Assembly (NCBI RefSeq): GCF_018140925.1
Contig: NZ_CP073315.1
Coordinates: 930,001 to 994,000, forward strand
Origin: Psychrobacillus sp. INOP01
GTDB taxonomy: Bacteria > Bacillota > Bacilli > Bacillales_A > Planococcaceae
Direction: 5' to 3'
Length of the DNA stretch: 64,000 nucleotides
This document shows, piece by piece, positions 35,029 through 44,788 of the stretch (position 1 is its first letter; every line of letters starts with the position of its first letter). Both the position numbers and the translations under genes were made by a program. The notes under the pieces were generated by a model that saw only the letters and a list, made by a program, of their open reading frames with translations, was not told the DNA's origin and made no database searches.

Positions 35029-36336
35029 CTAAACGGAAATTTCTTTTCTCTTGCTGGAAGAAGGGATGTTCAATTCTTCCCTATATTTGTTTATCGTTCT
35101 TCTAGAAATTGAAATTCCTTTTTCAACATTAAAATATTCAGCAATTTTTTGATCAGAATATGGATTTAGTTTATTTTCACTAGCGATTATATTTTGCAAT
35201 AACGCTTTTACTTTCGTTTGTGAAATACTTTCACCATCTGCAGTTTCTAGTTTTGATGCAAACAAAGTTCTAATATCAAAAGTGCCAAATGTAGTTTGAA
35301 TTATTTTATTGGTTGTTGCACGGCTAACGGTAGATTCGTGCATTTCGATAGCATCTGCCACCTCTTTTAATGTTAACGGTTGCAAGTATAAAAAACCTTT
35401 CTTGAAAAACTCTTCTTGTCTTTTTATAAGTATGTTCATAATTTTATTAATGGTATTACGACGCTGTTCAAGGCTATTTATTAACCACTGAAAATGTTGA
35501 TAGTGAGGCTGTATATATTTTGCAGTTTCGCATTTGTTCTTGCGAAAAGCAGCATAATAATCATTCATCCGTATAGTAGGCAAAAAGCGATCATTCAATT
35601 GAAAGATAATATGCTTGTCTTTTTGTTCCACAATAATATCAGGGCATATATACTCTGTTACATGGGTATCAAATGCAGCACAAGGTTTAGGATTTAAAAG
35701 TTTAATAAAATCGTTTAATTCTTTTACTTTAGTCAATGAAATATTCATGCCAGCAGCTATGTCATTCCATTTATGATTTGCGAGAAAATGTAAGTAATCT
35801 GCTACTAAAATTTTAGCTAACGTCTCTCCGGGATACTGGTATGTAATTTGTAGTTGGAGACATTCTTTTAAATTGCGAGCACCGATGCCAAGTGGACCAA
35901 TTTGTTGTAATAAATGGATCCCATTTTCTATTTCCTGCTCATTTAATGAGAAACAATTCTTTTCAGTAGATGTTTCAACATGTAAATAACCGCTATCGTC
36001 CAGATTAAAAATAATCGTTTTTAATAATCTTTGCGTTGGGATATCTGAAAATGTAAACTTTACCTGTTCAAACAATTCATAGCGAAAGTCAATACGCTGG
36101 TTTTGCACGTAATCGTTTTGTTTACTCTCAGTATGAATAGAAGAATGATTTGTTTTTTCTACAAAGTATTGTTCTTCCTCTTTATATTCTAACTCAATAA
36201 GCGGATTTTCTAATTCTTGCTGTTGTATAAATTGTTCCAGTTCTAGCGTGGAGTATTGAAGTAATTCAATAGACTGTCTTAACTGAACGGTCATTAGCAT
36301 TTTCATTTCTTGCCGTTGCTGAATAAAAAGATTCAT
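35029..36336 (-). CDS. sigL: RNA polymerase sigma-54 factor SigL
   Basis: A 435-residue sigma-54 protein from ATG 36336 (GGATGA 6-8 bases upstream). Region I is Gln-rich (MNLFIQQRQEMKMLMTVQLR, then LELEQFIQQQELENPL), the core-binding part follows, and the C terminus has the RpoN box SRRTINKYREELNIPSS that reads the -24 element. It works only with enhancer-binding AAA+ activators such as the one at 46866-48260. A perfect cre box overlies its promoter. Confidence 0.93.
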   Translation of the reverse strand: MNLFIQQRQEMKMLMTVQLRQSIELLQYSTLELEQFIQQQELENPLIELEYKEEEQYFVEKTNHSSIHTESKQNDYVQNQRIDFRYELFEQVKFTFSDIPTQRLLKTIIFNLDDSGYLHVETSTEKNCFSLNEQEIENGIHLLQQIGPLGIGARNLKECLQLQITYQYPGETLAKILVADYLHFLANHKWNDIAAGMNISLTKVKELNDFIKLLNPKPCAAFDTHVTEYICPDIIVEQKDKHIIFQLNDRFLPTIRMNDYYAAFRKNKCETAKYIQPHYQHFQWLINSLEQRRNTINKIMNILIKRQEEFFKKGFLYLQPLTLKEVADAIEMHESTVSRATTNKIIQTTFGTFDIRTLFASKLETADGESISQTKVKALLQNIIASENKLNPYSDQKIAEYFNVEKGISISRRTINKYREELNIPSSSKRKEISV

Positions 36337-36356
36337 AAAAATCATCCTTTTCTATC

Positions 36357-36376
36357 ATTATATGTAAGCGCTTTCT
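36357..36376 (-). promoter_or_regulatory. sigL promoter region with cre box
   Basis: ATGTAAGCGCTTTCT (36362-36376, plus strand) matches WTGNAANCGNWNNCW perfectly. It abuts a TATAAT -10 element (36357-36362, minus strand) about 20 bases before the sigL start. In B. subtilis sigL is known to be repressed by CcpA through a cre in its promoter region; the same control is expected here. Confidence 0.75.
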
Positions 36377-36518
36377 CCGTAGCTATCACTTTAATTAGTT
36401 TGATAATTTTTTATTGTTATATAAAATACTACTTTTAGTGTAGCATAGTATTGAATAGACGAAAATACGAAAATAGAATTTTCTGATTATTTAAAAATAA
36501 AAGTTTTTGAGGTTTGGA

Positions 36519-37216
36519 ATGGAAAAATTACTAAAATTGAGAGAAACGTTTGAAGAACAAGGCATTGATGGTATTAATCGAAGATATCTAACGGACTTTA
36601 CGGGAAGTGCCGGTACAGTGCTTGTTACCAAAACGAAAGCGTATCAACTTGTAGATTTTCGTTATACTAGCCAGGCGAATGCTCAGACTAATGGTTTTAC
36701 TGTGAAAGAAATAGATCGGGCCATTATCAGTGAAGAAATTGCTCATCTAGTAAAAAGTCTAGAGATAAATAGTTTAGGACTCGAACAACAGCATGTTTCC
36801 TTTCAATACTACACACAACTCAGTAAGTGCATAAAAGCAGAGCTAGTAACACTTTCCAACGCAGTAGAAAAGTTACGTATGATTAAAAATGAAGCAGAAA
36901 TAGCTGCAGAAATTTCGGATGCTGCGTTTTCACATATCTTAACGGTAATTCGTCCTGGAACATGAAAGCTGAAATGACTGGGAAAGAGGCAGATGTATTA
37001 ACCCGTGACTATATTAGTGAAAGAGGATATGGAGAGTATTATGGACATGGTATGGGTCATAGAATTGGTCTATATATACACGAAGATATTTTCATGAATC
37101 CGAAGTGTATGCAGCTGGTTGAAGAAGGAATGGTTTTAACGATAGAACCTGGCATCTATATTCCAAATCTTGGAGGAGTACGCACAAAATCCAATAAAGA
37201 GTTAATTATTTTATAG
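36519..37216 (+). pseudogene. Xaa-Pro peptidase gene with internal deletion
   Basis: The N-terminal part (ATG 36519, MEKLLKLRETFEEQGIDGIN) runs into a stop at 36965 after VIRPGT. A second frame (36962-37216) resumes with EMTGKEADVLTRDYI, HGMGHRIGLYIHED and GMVLTIEPGIYIP, the end of the M24 peptidase domain. The section with the first metal ligands, about 100 residues, is missing and the two parts are out of frame. A few residues are also missing near the N terminus. Cannot be an active peptidase. Confidence 0.8.
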
Positions 37217-37581
37217 CCGGTTTATACTGAAGTCCCCCTGTAATTCCTTATAACCTAGGGTGTACAGGGAGGAACTTTAATTCTGTCCATCCTGCTGTGG
37301 TTGAAGGAAAACGGAAATTACAGCAGTACTGGGAGAATCATATGAGTTCTAAGGGAATTGAAATACTCAGCTAAAGAAAATATGCATTGTAGAATATCTT
37401 CATGCATTTAGACTATCTTCGAAATCAACTTTTGAATTTAATGATAGTCTTTGCTTTTGAAAAGCATTTACTACTGATATCAAGTATGAAAATCTCTTCT
37501 AAACCTTCCAAATTTCCCAAACTGGCAGACATTGTATGGAAATTAAAAGAACAGAGCCAGGTAGAATACCGTGGCTTTGTT
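37217..37581. other. Intergenic region with a possible C-terminal gene remnant
   Basis: Plus-strand frame near 37272-37374 reads NFNSVHPAVVEGKRKLQQYW and on to a TAA, without a start. It is protein-like and may be the tail of a deleted gene. I do not recognise the family. Confidence 0.3.
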
Positions 37582-37656
37582 CCCTGTGTCAGAAACAAAC
37601 ATGAAAATCACAACATTCACGTTTGTTTGAATTAACATGAAAGTTTCTACACAGGG
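37582..37656. repeat. Palindromic intergenic repeat, copy C
   Basis: 75 bp from CCCTGTGTCAGAAACAAACA to AAGTTTCTACACAGGG, with the shared core. Directly downstream (8 bases) of the rocB-like stop. Confidence 0.88.
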
Positions 37657-37663
37657 TAGTAAG

Positions 37664-39316
37664 CTAACCAATTAGAGTTTTAATGATTTCCTTCGTTATT
37701 GCTGGAATAACCTCGGTAGAATATTCAATCTCCATACGCTCAAGGCGTTTATGTGCATCATATCCATAAGGTCCAATATTAATGGCAGGGACATTGATTT
37801 CTCTAATATCTTCATAATTCACATAATGCTTAGTCCCCCAAGCCGGGTTATTATTAATCACTGATTGGATAGATTTTTCATCATCTTTTAAAGCAACACA
37901 ACTCATATCGCAAATATACGGGAAGTAATTTTTTGAAACGATTGGGTATTTGTATTGAGGTTGCACTGTTTCTATAGCTTTATCTAAGGCCGAAATCAGC
38001 TTTTCCTCTTGCTCATTCCTCCCGGTAAGGTCTAAGCAAGGTGAATATAGGGATGAATATAGTAAAATAATTGCTGGGCTTTGATCCTTCATCCATTTCC
38101 ATTCCTCTTCTACAACTCTAGCCGCGAACATTCTAGTATCTAAGTTTTCATCCAGTAGTAGATTCGCTTTAAAATTGTTCATATGCTCTACAAAAACTGA
38201 CCCATGTTCTTCTTTTAATATTTTATTCATGTCTTCATACAAGATTACCCGTGATTTCCATGGTAATTGCTTGAAAGGTTGCTCACTTAGTTTACAAAAA
38301 CTTTCATATCGTTCGTTTATTGTTTTGACGGCGTTTTCAAAAGCGATATTCGCTTGTTCCGTGAGCTTAGTTAGAACCTCTTGTGGAGTCCATGAATGCA
38401 CGAATAAATTAAAATACACGTAAGCAGATAGAGCAGTTTGCACCGTATAGTTAGGTTTTAAATCCATCTGTTTTAAAGAAAGTGGTGGAGCAGGTGTTTC
38501 CCCTAAATGACGATCACATAATTCCGGGTTATAGCTAATTTGTCTCGTCAATTCTGCTGCGATATAATTCGGGTCCAACCCTTCGAAGGCAGAGCCAACA
38601 TGCGTTTCAGCTCCCGTAATGAAAAAAGAAGGAAGTAATTTCCCAACAGTTCCTTTATAAATATAACGATTCACATCTCCGTCGTATAAAGGAGCTACGA
38701 AATCTGAATTTATTAATGCTATATAGTCAAAATCACGCTCTTCCTTCCATTTTTTCAAATCTTTTAGACCAGATAAAACACCTTTGGAGCTTACTTCTTC
38801 ATCACATTCTGAAAAGAAAACAAGATTTCCTGCTAGTTCTTCAGGATGTTCAGAGAAATACTTTAAAAGCGACATATGGCTAGCTACACCACTTTTCATA
38901 TCTAATACGCCTCTACCAAAATACCATTCTCCTGAGTTGAGCTGCTCTTTTACTAAACGAGGAAGTTGCTCATCGTGTAATTTCTTCATTAGTTCATCTG
39001 GATTACATGCAACATCTTTTAAATTTGTATAATCATCAATACCAACAGTATCCAGATGGCCCATTAAGATAATTGTCTTTTTGTTACCGCTCTCTTTTGT
39101 ACCTTCTATAAATGCCAGTACATTATATCTTTCGAATTGGTCATCACTTGTTTTAGAAAGAATTACTTGGTCAGGTTTTTGGATAAAGTAACGCATCTCG
39201 GCAATCATTTCATATATTTTCTTAGCAGCATCGATTTCACCTGGTGTTTCTACTATACTTTCAATACGAACAAGTTCTTCTGTCAATTTCAGTACTTCAT
39301 TTTTTGTAGTAATCAT
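37664..39316 (-). CDS. RocB-like M20 peptidase/amidohydrolase
   Basis: A 550-residue M20-family metallohydrolase, close in length and layout to RocB of the B. subtilis arginine utilisation operon. Metal-site motifs: ILMGHLDTVG, FGRGVLDMKSG, FFSECDEEVSSKG and the C-terminal NIGPYGYDAHKR. RocB is sigma-L-dependent in B. subtilis although its reaction is not established. Here it is the last gene of the sigma-54 operon with an amino-acid transporter and GcvP-like subunits. It may release the imported amino acid from a conjugate (inference). Confidence 0.85.
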   Translation of the reverse strand: MITTKNEVLKLTEELVRIESIVETPGEIDAAKKIYEMIAEMRYFIQKPDQVILSKTSDDQFERYNVLAFIEGTKESGNKKTIILMGHLDTVGIDDYTNLKDVACNPDELMKKLHDEQLPRLVKEQLNSGEWYFGRGVLDMKSGVASHMSLLKYFSEHPEELAGNLVFFSECDEEVSSKGVLSGLKDLKKWKEERDFDYIALINSDFVAPLYDGDVNRYIYKGTVGKLLPSFFITGAETHVGSAFEGLDPNYIAAELTRQISYNPELCDRHLGETPAPPLSLKQMDLKPNYTVQTALSAYVYFNLFVHSWTPQEVLTKLTEQANIAFENAVKTINERYESFCKLSEQPFKQLPWKSRVILYEDMNKILKEEHGSVFVEHMNNFKANLLLDENLDTRMFAARVVEEEWKWMKDQSPAIILLYSSLYSPCLDLTGRNEQEEKLISALDKAIETVQPQYKYPIVSKNYFPYICDMSCVALKDDEKSIQSVINNNPAWGTKHYVNYEDIREINVPAINIGPYGYDAHKRLERMEIEYSTEVIPAITKEIIKTLIG

Positions 39317-39363
39317 ACTTCATACTCCTTTTCTTGCCACACTACGTATTGGACTTTTTATAA

Positions 39364-40062
39364 TTATGAAGAGAAAGCATTCTTTTTTAACTTTCTACCT
39401 ACTACACCCGTATCTAATCTTTTCTCAACATAATTGAGTAAGAGAGTGAATATCAAGACTAACGCTAAGTAGTAGAATCCTACCACCAAGTATGTTTCAA
39501 ATGGCATATAGTTTTCAGCTGAAGCAGTTAAGGCATGACTGAATAGCTCAGTAACGGCAATATAAGCAACAAGGGATGAATCTTTAAGACCAATGATAAA
39601 CTGATTACCTAATGCAGGAATCGCTCGTTTGAAAGCTTGCGGCAAAATAATCGTACTCATTGTCAAAGGAGCAGTCATACCAAGCGATCGTGCTGCCTCG
39701 TTTTGACCTCTATCAACAGATTGTATTGCCCCCCTGAAAATTTCCGCTAAATATGCACCGGAATGAATACCTAATGCAACCGCACCGGCCACAAAATCAC
39801 TTAGGACAATAACACTGGAAATTCCGTAATACAAAAACATGATTAAAACTATTAATGGAAGACCGCGAACTATAAAGATGTAGAGATCCGCAAGTTTTTC
39901 AAGTATCCAAATATTCGATACTTTAAAGAAGGCAAATACTAAACCTATAACAGTTGCAATTATTAAAGAGACAGCTGTTATAGATATCGTTATAGTAGTC
40001 GCTTCTAGAAAAGCAATTCCATGTTTTTGGATAATGGACGCAATACTTTCGATGAAACTCAT
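39364..40062 (-). CDS. Amino-acid ABC transporter permease
   Basis: A 232-residue HisM/GlnP-family permease with about five membrane segments. GIHSGAYLAEIFRGAIQSVD followed by GQNEAARSLGM is the EAA loop that docks the ATPase. Same operon as the ATPase and binding protein; probably works as a homodimer. Confidence 0.9.
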   Translation of the reverse strand: MSFIESIASIIQKHGIAFLEATTITISITAVSLIIATVIGLVFAFFKVSNIWILEKLADLYIFIVRGLPLIVLIMFLYYGISSVIVLSDFVAGAVALGIHSGAYLAEIFRGAIQSVDRGQNEAARSLGMTAPLTMSTIILPQAFKRAIPALGNQFIIGLKDSSLVAYIAVTELFSHALTASAENYMPFETYLVVGFYYLALVLIFTLLLNYVEKRLDTGVVGRKLKKNAFSS

Positions 40063-40105
40063 TGTAAGTTATCTCCTTTACTAAGGGAACCTTATAGTCG
40101 CTAGT

Positions 40106-40921
40106 TTAGTCCTCCATAATATTTACGCCAAACCATTTCATACTTATTTTTTCATATGTGCCATCTTCTATAATTTCTGCGATGGCTTCATTAATCTTGT
40201 CTAGTAAAGCTTGATGATCTTTATTAATTGCTACAGCAATTTCTTCTCTATTTAGAACACCATCAACTGTTTTTATTTTCATTCCCTGTTCCTTTATTGC
40301 AGAGACTCCAACGATTTTATCAGTAATGACTGCATCGATACGTCCTGGTATTAAATCTTGCAAAGCAAATATTTCACTTGGATATCCTTTCACTTCGTTC
40401 GATAACTTCTCTGCTACTTCTTTATGAGTGCTTGCTTGCATTACACCAATTGATTTCTCACCCAAATCATCCTTTGTTTGAACGGTGTCGTTTGTTTCTG
40501 CAACGAAAATTTGCGCTCCAGAAATATAATATGGGTCTGAAAAGTCAACCTGTTTTGATCGTTCTTCTGTGGCAGTCATACTTCCTATGATTACATCGTA
40601 TTTTTTCCCTTTTAATCCTTGAAGTATTGTTTCCCAAGGATTCGTTACTGGGTTTGGCTCTAGCCCGATACGTTTTGCAATTTCGGTACCAATTTCAACG
40701 TCAAAACCAACAAGTTTGCCATTATCCTTATAGTTTAATGGTTTAAGTAGCCCACTCATCGCAAAAGTTAGTTTTCCATCATGCACTAATTTCAAATCCG
40801 CTTCACTTTCTTGCTCGGTAGCACTAACATTCGTAGAAACTTCCTTGTTTCCACATCCTGCTAATAACAAAATAAGAGATGTGCATAAGATTATCACAGC
40901 AAATAAAGAATTCTTTTTCAT
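40106..40921 (-). CDS. Amino-acid ABC transporter substrate-binding lipoprotein
   Basis: A 271-residue family 3 solute-binding protein. ATG 40921 has GGAGGAA upstream. Signal with lipobox LLAGC (Cys near 23). GKLVGFDVEIGTEIAKRIGL, IGSMTATEERSKQVDFSDPYY and the C-terminal DGTYEKISMKWFG are family signatures. It binds an amino acid or similar zwitterion; exact ligand unknown. Confidence 0.9.
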   Translation of the reverse strand: MKKNSLFAVIILCTSLILLLAGCGNKEVSTNVSATEQESEADLKLVHDGKLTFAMSGLLKPLNYKDNGKLVGFDVEIGTEIAKRIGLEPNPVTNPWETILQGLKGKKYDVIIGSMTATEERSKQVDFSDPYYISGAQIFVAETNDTVQTKDDLGEKSIGVMQASTHKEVAEKLSNEVKGYPSEIFALQDLIPGRIDAVITDKIVGVSAIKEQGMKIKTVDGVLNREEIAVAINKDHQALLDKINEAIAEIIEDGTYEKISMKWFGVNIMED

Positions 40922-40965
40922 AATTTTTTCCTCCATCTCTATTTTTACAAACTATTTGTTATTTC

Positions 40966-41688
40966 TTATAAAATTTTCGATAGAAACGCCTTTGTACGCT
41001 CATGTTGAGGTTTACTAAATAATTGGGATGGGTGAGCTTCCTCGATGATATAGCCTTCATCCATAAAAATTACACGATCCCCTACTTCACGCGCAAACCC
41101 CATTTCATGGGTAACAACAACCATTGTCATTCCTTCTTTGGCAAGTTCTTTCATCACATTAAGAACTTCTCCAACCATTTCAGGATCTAGTGCAGAAGTC
41201 GGTTCATCAAAAAGCATTACTTTTGGTTCCATTGCAAGCGCTCTAGCTATTGCAATCCTTTGTTTTTGCCCCCCGGAAAGCGAGTCGGGATATGCCCCTG
41301 CTTTATCAACTAAGCCCAACTTTTCCAGTAGATTAAATGCAATTTTTTCTGCTTCTTTTCTACTTTTTTTTCGTATTCTCATAGGGGCGATAATAATATT
41401 CTCTAAAACGGTCTTGTGAGGAAATAGGTTGAACTGCTGAAAAATCATTCCGATATCTTCTCGCACTTTATTGATATTAATTTTTTTATCTGTGAGGTTA
41501 ATATTATTTAATAGAATTGTTCCGGAAGTTGTCTCTTCTAACTTGTTTAGACAACGTAGGAATGTTGACTTTCCTGAGCCAGAAGGACCTATGACAACTA
41601 CTACTTCTTTTTGGTTTATTTCCACATTGATATCTTTTAGAACTTCTAAATCCCCAAAAGATTTTTTCAAATTCTTTACTATTATCAT
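40966..41688 (-). CDS. Amino-acid ABC transporter ATPase
   Basis: A 240-residue GlnQ-type ATPase. ATG 41688 is preferred (AAGGTGG 8 bases upstream) over the GTG at 41700. Walker [11 protein letters not shown]-loop [16 protein letters not shown], signature [15 protein letters not shown] and Walker [13 protein letters not shown] are intact. Powers the permease at 39364. Confidence 0.93.
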   Translation of the reverse strand: MIIVKNLKKSFGDLEVLKDINVEINQKEVVVVIGPSGSGKSTFLRCLNKLEETTSGTILLNNINLTDKKININKVREDIGMIFQQFNLFPHKTVLENIIIAPMRIRKKSRKEAEKIAFNLLEKLGLVDKAGAYPDSLSGGQKQRIAIARALAMEPKVMLFDEPTSALDPEMVGEVLNVMKELAKEGMTMVVVTHEMGFAREVGDRVIFMDEGYIIEEAHPSQLFSKPQHERTKAFLSKIL

Positions 41689-41765
41689 GTAAGATACCAC
41701 CTTACTTTTAATATCAATGACTCCCCATTAACAAGCTATTTAGATGCGTTAACGAGGAGAAAACC

Positions 41766-43349
41766 TTACGATCTTATTTTTTCTATTTCTTTACTCTTTT
41801 TTAAATACGATCTCCATGTAACCGCCCATTTTTCAGGGTTTTCAAAGAAGTCTTGCTCATCTACTCGGTGAATAGAGCTATTATAAGGTGCATTTTTTAC
41901 TTTTTCAGGTTTTTCATAAGCTTCGTTTGCAATATAGGTTAAAGAGGCAATATATTCATCTAAATCTGATTTTGAAGTTGACTCTGTTGGTTCAAGCGTA
42001 AAAGGTTCAGGAACAACATATGGATGATGACTAGTCCAGTATTGGTGTGCAAAGTCGGCCATTCTTCGTGAAATATCATCGGTTGTAACTCCCGTTTCGC
42101 GAGTTAACTGCTCCCAGCTATAGCGCACTTGCTCCAATCTCTGCCCTTTAATATATGGAGCACTTGCACCACGAATTTTTAAAATATGGTGATACAAGTA
42201 ATTGTTATTTAATACAGCGATTTCAGCAACATCCTTTAATCCTTCTGCACCAAGTGCTCGAATCCAAGCATATGCACGTATTATCATTTGAGGTACCCCT
42301 TGAAACGAACGAACTTTTCCAATGCTATGCTTCATATCACTTTTTAACGTGTATTGATCACCTTGTTTTTCAACTATTGGACCAGGCAAAAACTCTTTAA
42401 GTTTCTCAGCAACTCCCAGTGCCCCAGTAGCTGGACCACCACAAGCGTGTGGTGTAGAAAATGTTTTATGGAGATTGAAGAAACACATATCAAATCCTGC
42501 TTCTTTAGCTCTAGTAATTCCTAGCAAACCATTCGCATTTGCTTGATCGTAATAGCAAATCCCTCCTACATCATGAACAACTTTTGTAAATTCTCTTATA
42601 TGTGTATTATATATTCCAGTATCCTCTGGATTTGCTACTACAAATCCGGCTGTACGGTCAGATACTACCTCCTTTAACTTTTCAAGATCAGGGAAACCAT
42701 CTTTATCAGGATACAGTGTTATAATTTTATATCCCTTTACAGCCGCAGTTGCTGCCTGAGATGGGTGTGAGAAAATAGTTGTAATAATTTCATCTCGCTG
42801 CTCACCCTCCCCATTGCTCTCATGATAAGCTCGAACGATGGAAGCCATTGTAAACAACGACTGTGTTCCACTGCCTGGTTGGAAAGAAAAGTAATCCATA
42901 CCGGAAATTTCTCTCAAACATAGATCTAATTTATGTGTTATTTCTAAAGTGCCTTGCACGGTGCTTTCGTCTTGTAAAGGATGAAGCTCTGTCATTTTAG
43001 GAGATGAAGCAATTTCTTCATTTATCTTAGGAGAATATTTAATCGTACAAGTACCCTGACCTATTTCAACATTCAGAGCGCCCCCTAGCATTTCTTGAGA
43101 AAGTCTTAAATAGTGACGAAGAACTCTGTTTTGTGAAATTTCAGGTAGTTTAGGGGCTGATTTTCTGATCAAAGACGCTGGTAAAACTGATAGCCCATCG
43201 CCTACACAATCTACAATTTCACTTTCCACTTGCGGTAGTAAAACCCCTCTTTCACCACTGTTATGAAGTTCAAAAATAATCGGTTCATCCCATTTTGCTT
43301 GATGAAAATTTCGTACTTTATGTTCGCGGTTAATTTTTTTCATAGCCAT
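41766..43349 (-). CDS. Divergent glycine dehydrogenase P-protein subunit 2 homologue (GcvPB-like PLP enzyme)
   Basis: A 527-residue fold-type I PLP protein, longer than the usual GcvPB of about 485-490. Shared with GcvPB: PIIFELHNSGERGVLLP, GTCTIKYSPKINE, and LHKTFSTPH with the PLP lysine (Lys295). But canonical sites are changed: the HGTNPAS motif is SHPSQAAT, YYDGANLN is YYDQANANG, the QPAAGAHGE region reads QPGSGTQS, and the Gly-rich HGGGGPG is HACGGPATG. These suggest a PLP decarboxylase with a different substrate or acceptor. Start ATG 43349 (a second ATG at 43343 is possible). Follows the GcvPA-like gene. Confidence 0.78.
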   Translation of the reverse strand: MAMKKINREHKVRNFHQAKWDEPIIFELHNSGERGVLLPQVESEIVDCVGDGLSVLPASLIRKSAPKLPEISQNRVLRHYLRLSQEMLGGALNVEIGQGTCTIKYSPKINEEIASSPKMTELHPLQDESTVQGTLEITHKLDLCLREISGMDYFSFQPGSGTQSLFTMASIVRAYHESNGEGEQRDEIITTIFSHPSQAATAAVKGYKIITLYPDKDGFPDLEKLKEVVSDRTAGFVVANPEDTGIYNTHIREFTKVVHDVGGICYYDQANANGLLGITRAKEAGFDMCFFNLHKTFSTPHACGGPATGALGVAEKLKEFLPGPIVEKQGDQYTLKSDMKHSIGKVRSFQGVPQMIIRAYAWIRALGAEGLKDVAEIAVLNNNYLYHHILKIRGASAPYIKGQRLEQVRYSWEQLTRETGVTTDDISRRMADFAHQYWTSHHPYVVPEPFTLEPTESTSKSDLDEYIASLTYIANEAYEKPEKVKNAPYNSSIHRVDEQDFFENPEKWAVTWRSYLKKSKEIEKIRS

Positions 43350-43368
43350 TCATCCTTTTCAATTTATT

Positions 43369-44769
43369 TCATTTTTCGTTTATGCACTGCTTAATTACAG
43401 AAACGAGTTGGTCGATATCTTCTTTCGTATGAATTTCTGTAACACAAAATAAAGAACTTTGTTGTAATTCTGGAAAATCTTCTGAAAGGTCTTTACCACC
43501 AAAAATTCTATTGTCCAGAAGATACTTATTAATCTCTTTCACTGATTTCCCAGTATAGGAGAAGTCTACAACGAACTCTTTAAAACTAGTTGACTCAAAT
43601 CGTGAAGCTACTACATTTGGAATACTGCCAATCTGTTGCATTGCATATTGCGATTTTTGCAGGATAGATTTCCCAAGCTCATACATTCCTTCAGGACCCA
43701 GAAGTGATAAATAAACTCCTGCGGTAATTCCCCATAATGCCGTCTGGGTGCCTACCGATTCTTTTCCATTTTCTCTTTGTGCAAAGGAAGTTCGATCATA
43801 ATAAACATCACCAAACCCATATTCACCTTCTACAACCGTAGGTGCAATTCCAAATAATCTAGATGGGTATTCTTGCACAAATTTAATATCATCGTGGGTT
43901 GCAATAAACCCTGATTGACCACCACCGTAATTCATATGCATGCCTAGCGGTTGAAGATCGCCACAAACAATTTCAGCACCATAGTGACTAGGTGGCTCGA
44001 CAATACCTAGAGAACTAGGATCGACTCCCACAATCGTAATTGCCCCATGTTTTTTTGCTAGTTTACTAATTTGTTGACCTTGTGTTTCTAAAAAGCCTAA
44101 ATAGGATGGATTTTCAAAATAGATAGCTGCTGTATTTGACGATAATTTATTTTTCAAATCTTCCAAATCAATTTGTCCAGTATCTTCCTTATAATCAATC
44201 AAACTAACATTTATATATGGCGAGCAATAGTTTTTAATAACTTTCAGACGATCAGGTGAGGTTGTTTTAGGCAGTAATATATCTGTACGATTGGTGATTC
44301 TGGTTGCCATACGAATAGATGTTGATGCTGCTTGTGCCCAATCAAATGTCGGAACGTTAACAACATCCATATCTACTAACTCTGCCATTAAACTCTGGTA
44401 TTCAAAAAGAGCTTGGAAGCGACCATGATCTTCGTATGGATCTCCTGCATACCCAGTTAAAAACTCTGCACGTGAATTAATTTCATCACAAACAGCTGGG
44501 ATAAAATGATTCCAACAACCAGCACCCAAAAAGTTCAGATATTCTGATGTACTCGTATTTTTAGATAACAACCCATCCATATATCTGCGTAATTCATATT
44601 CTGAAAGCGCTTTCGGAATATTCATTGTTTCACGGTAAAGAAGCTCTTCAGGAATTCCAGCGAATAACTCTTCAACCGTCTTTACTCCAATCTCTTTTAA
44701 CATTTGCTCTTTGATTTCCGGTACAGTATTTGGGATATAAGGATGTGCAATTTTTTTCGATTCTTTCAT
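43369..44769 (-). CDS. Divergent glycine dehydrogenase P-protein subunit 1 homologue (GcvPA-like)
   Basis: A 466-residue protein of the GcvPA family, standard in length. Retained: YLNFLGAGCWNHFIPAV, RAEFLTGYA, GRFQALFEYQSLMAELVDMD. The canonical TPYQ-E-SQG segment is replaced by AGDPYEDHGR, and the MYDG-TA segment by TFDWAQAAS, both near the active site shared with subunit 2. AGGAGGAAATTGTT precedes ATG 44769. In the usual glycine cleavage system the P-protein works with the lipoyl H-protein; no H or T gene is near. A palindromic cre-like site (44602-44614) lies inside the coding region. Confidence 0.8.
   Translation of the reverse strand: MKESKKIAHPYIPNTVPEIKEQMLKEIGVKTVEELFAGIPEELLYRETMNIPKALSEYELRRYMDGLLSKNTSTSEYLNFLGAGCWNHFIPAVCDEINSRAEFLTGYAGDPYEDHGRFQALFEYQSLMAELVDMDVVNVPTFDWAQAASTSIRMATRITNRTDILLPKTTSPDRLKVIKNYCSPYINVSLIDYKEDTGQIDLEDLKNKLSSNTAAIYFENPSYLGFLETQGQQISKLAKKHGAITIVGVDPSSLGIVEPPSHYGAEIVCGDLQPLGMHMNYGGGQSGFIATHDDIKFVQEYPSRLFGIAPTVVEGEYGFGDVYYDRTSFAQRENGKESVGTQTALWGITAGVYLSLLGPEGMYELGKSILQKSQYAMQQIGSIPNVVASRFESTSFKEFVVDFSYTGKSVKEINKYLLDNRIFGGKDLSEDFPELQQSSLFCVTEIHTKEDIDQLVSVIKQCINEK
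44602..44614. promoter_or_regulatory. Possible intragenic cre
   Basis: TGAAAGCGCTTTC, a perfect CcpA core palindrome about 155 bases into the GcvPA-like gene; the outer W positions do not match. Intragenic cre sites acting as roadblocks are known in Bacilli. Confidence 0.4.
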
Positions 44770-44788
44770 AACAATTTCCTCCTATTTT

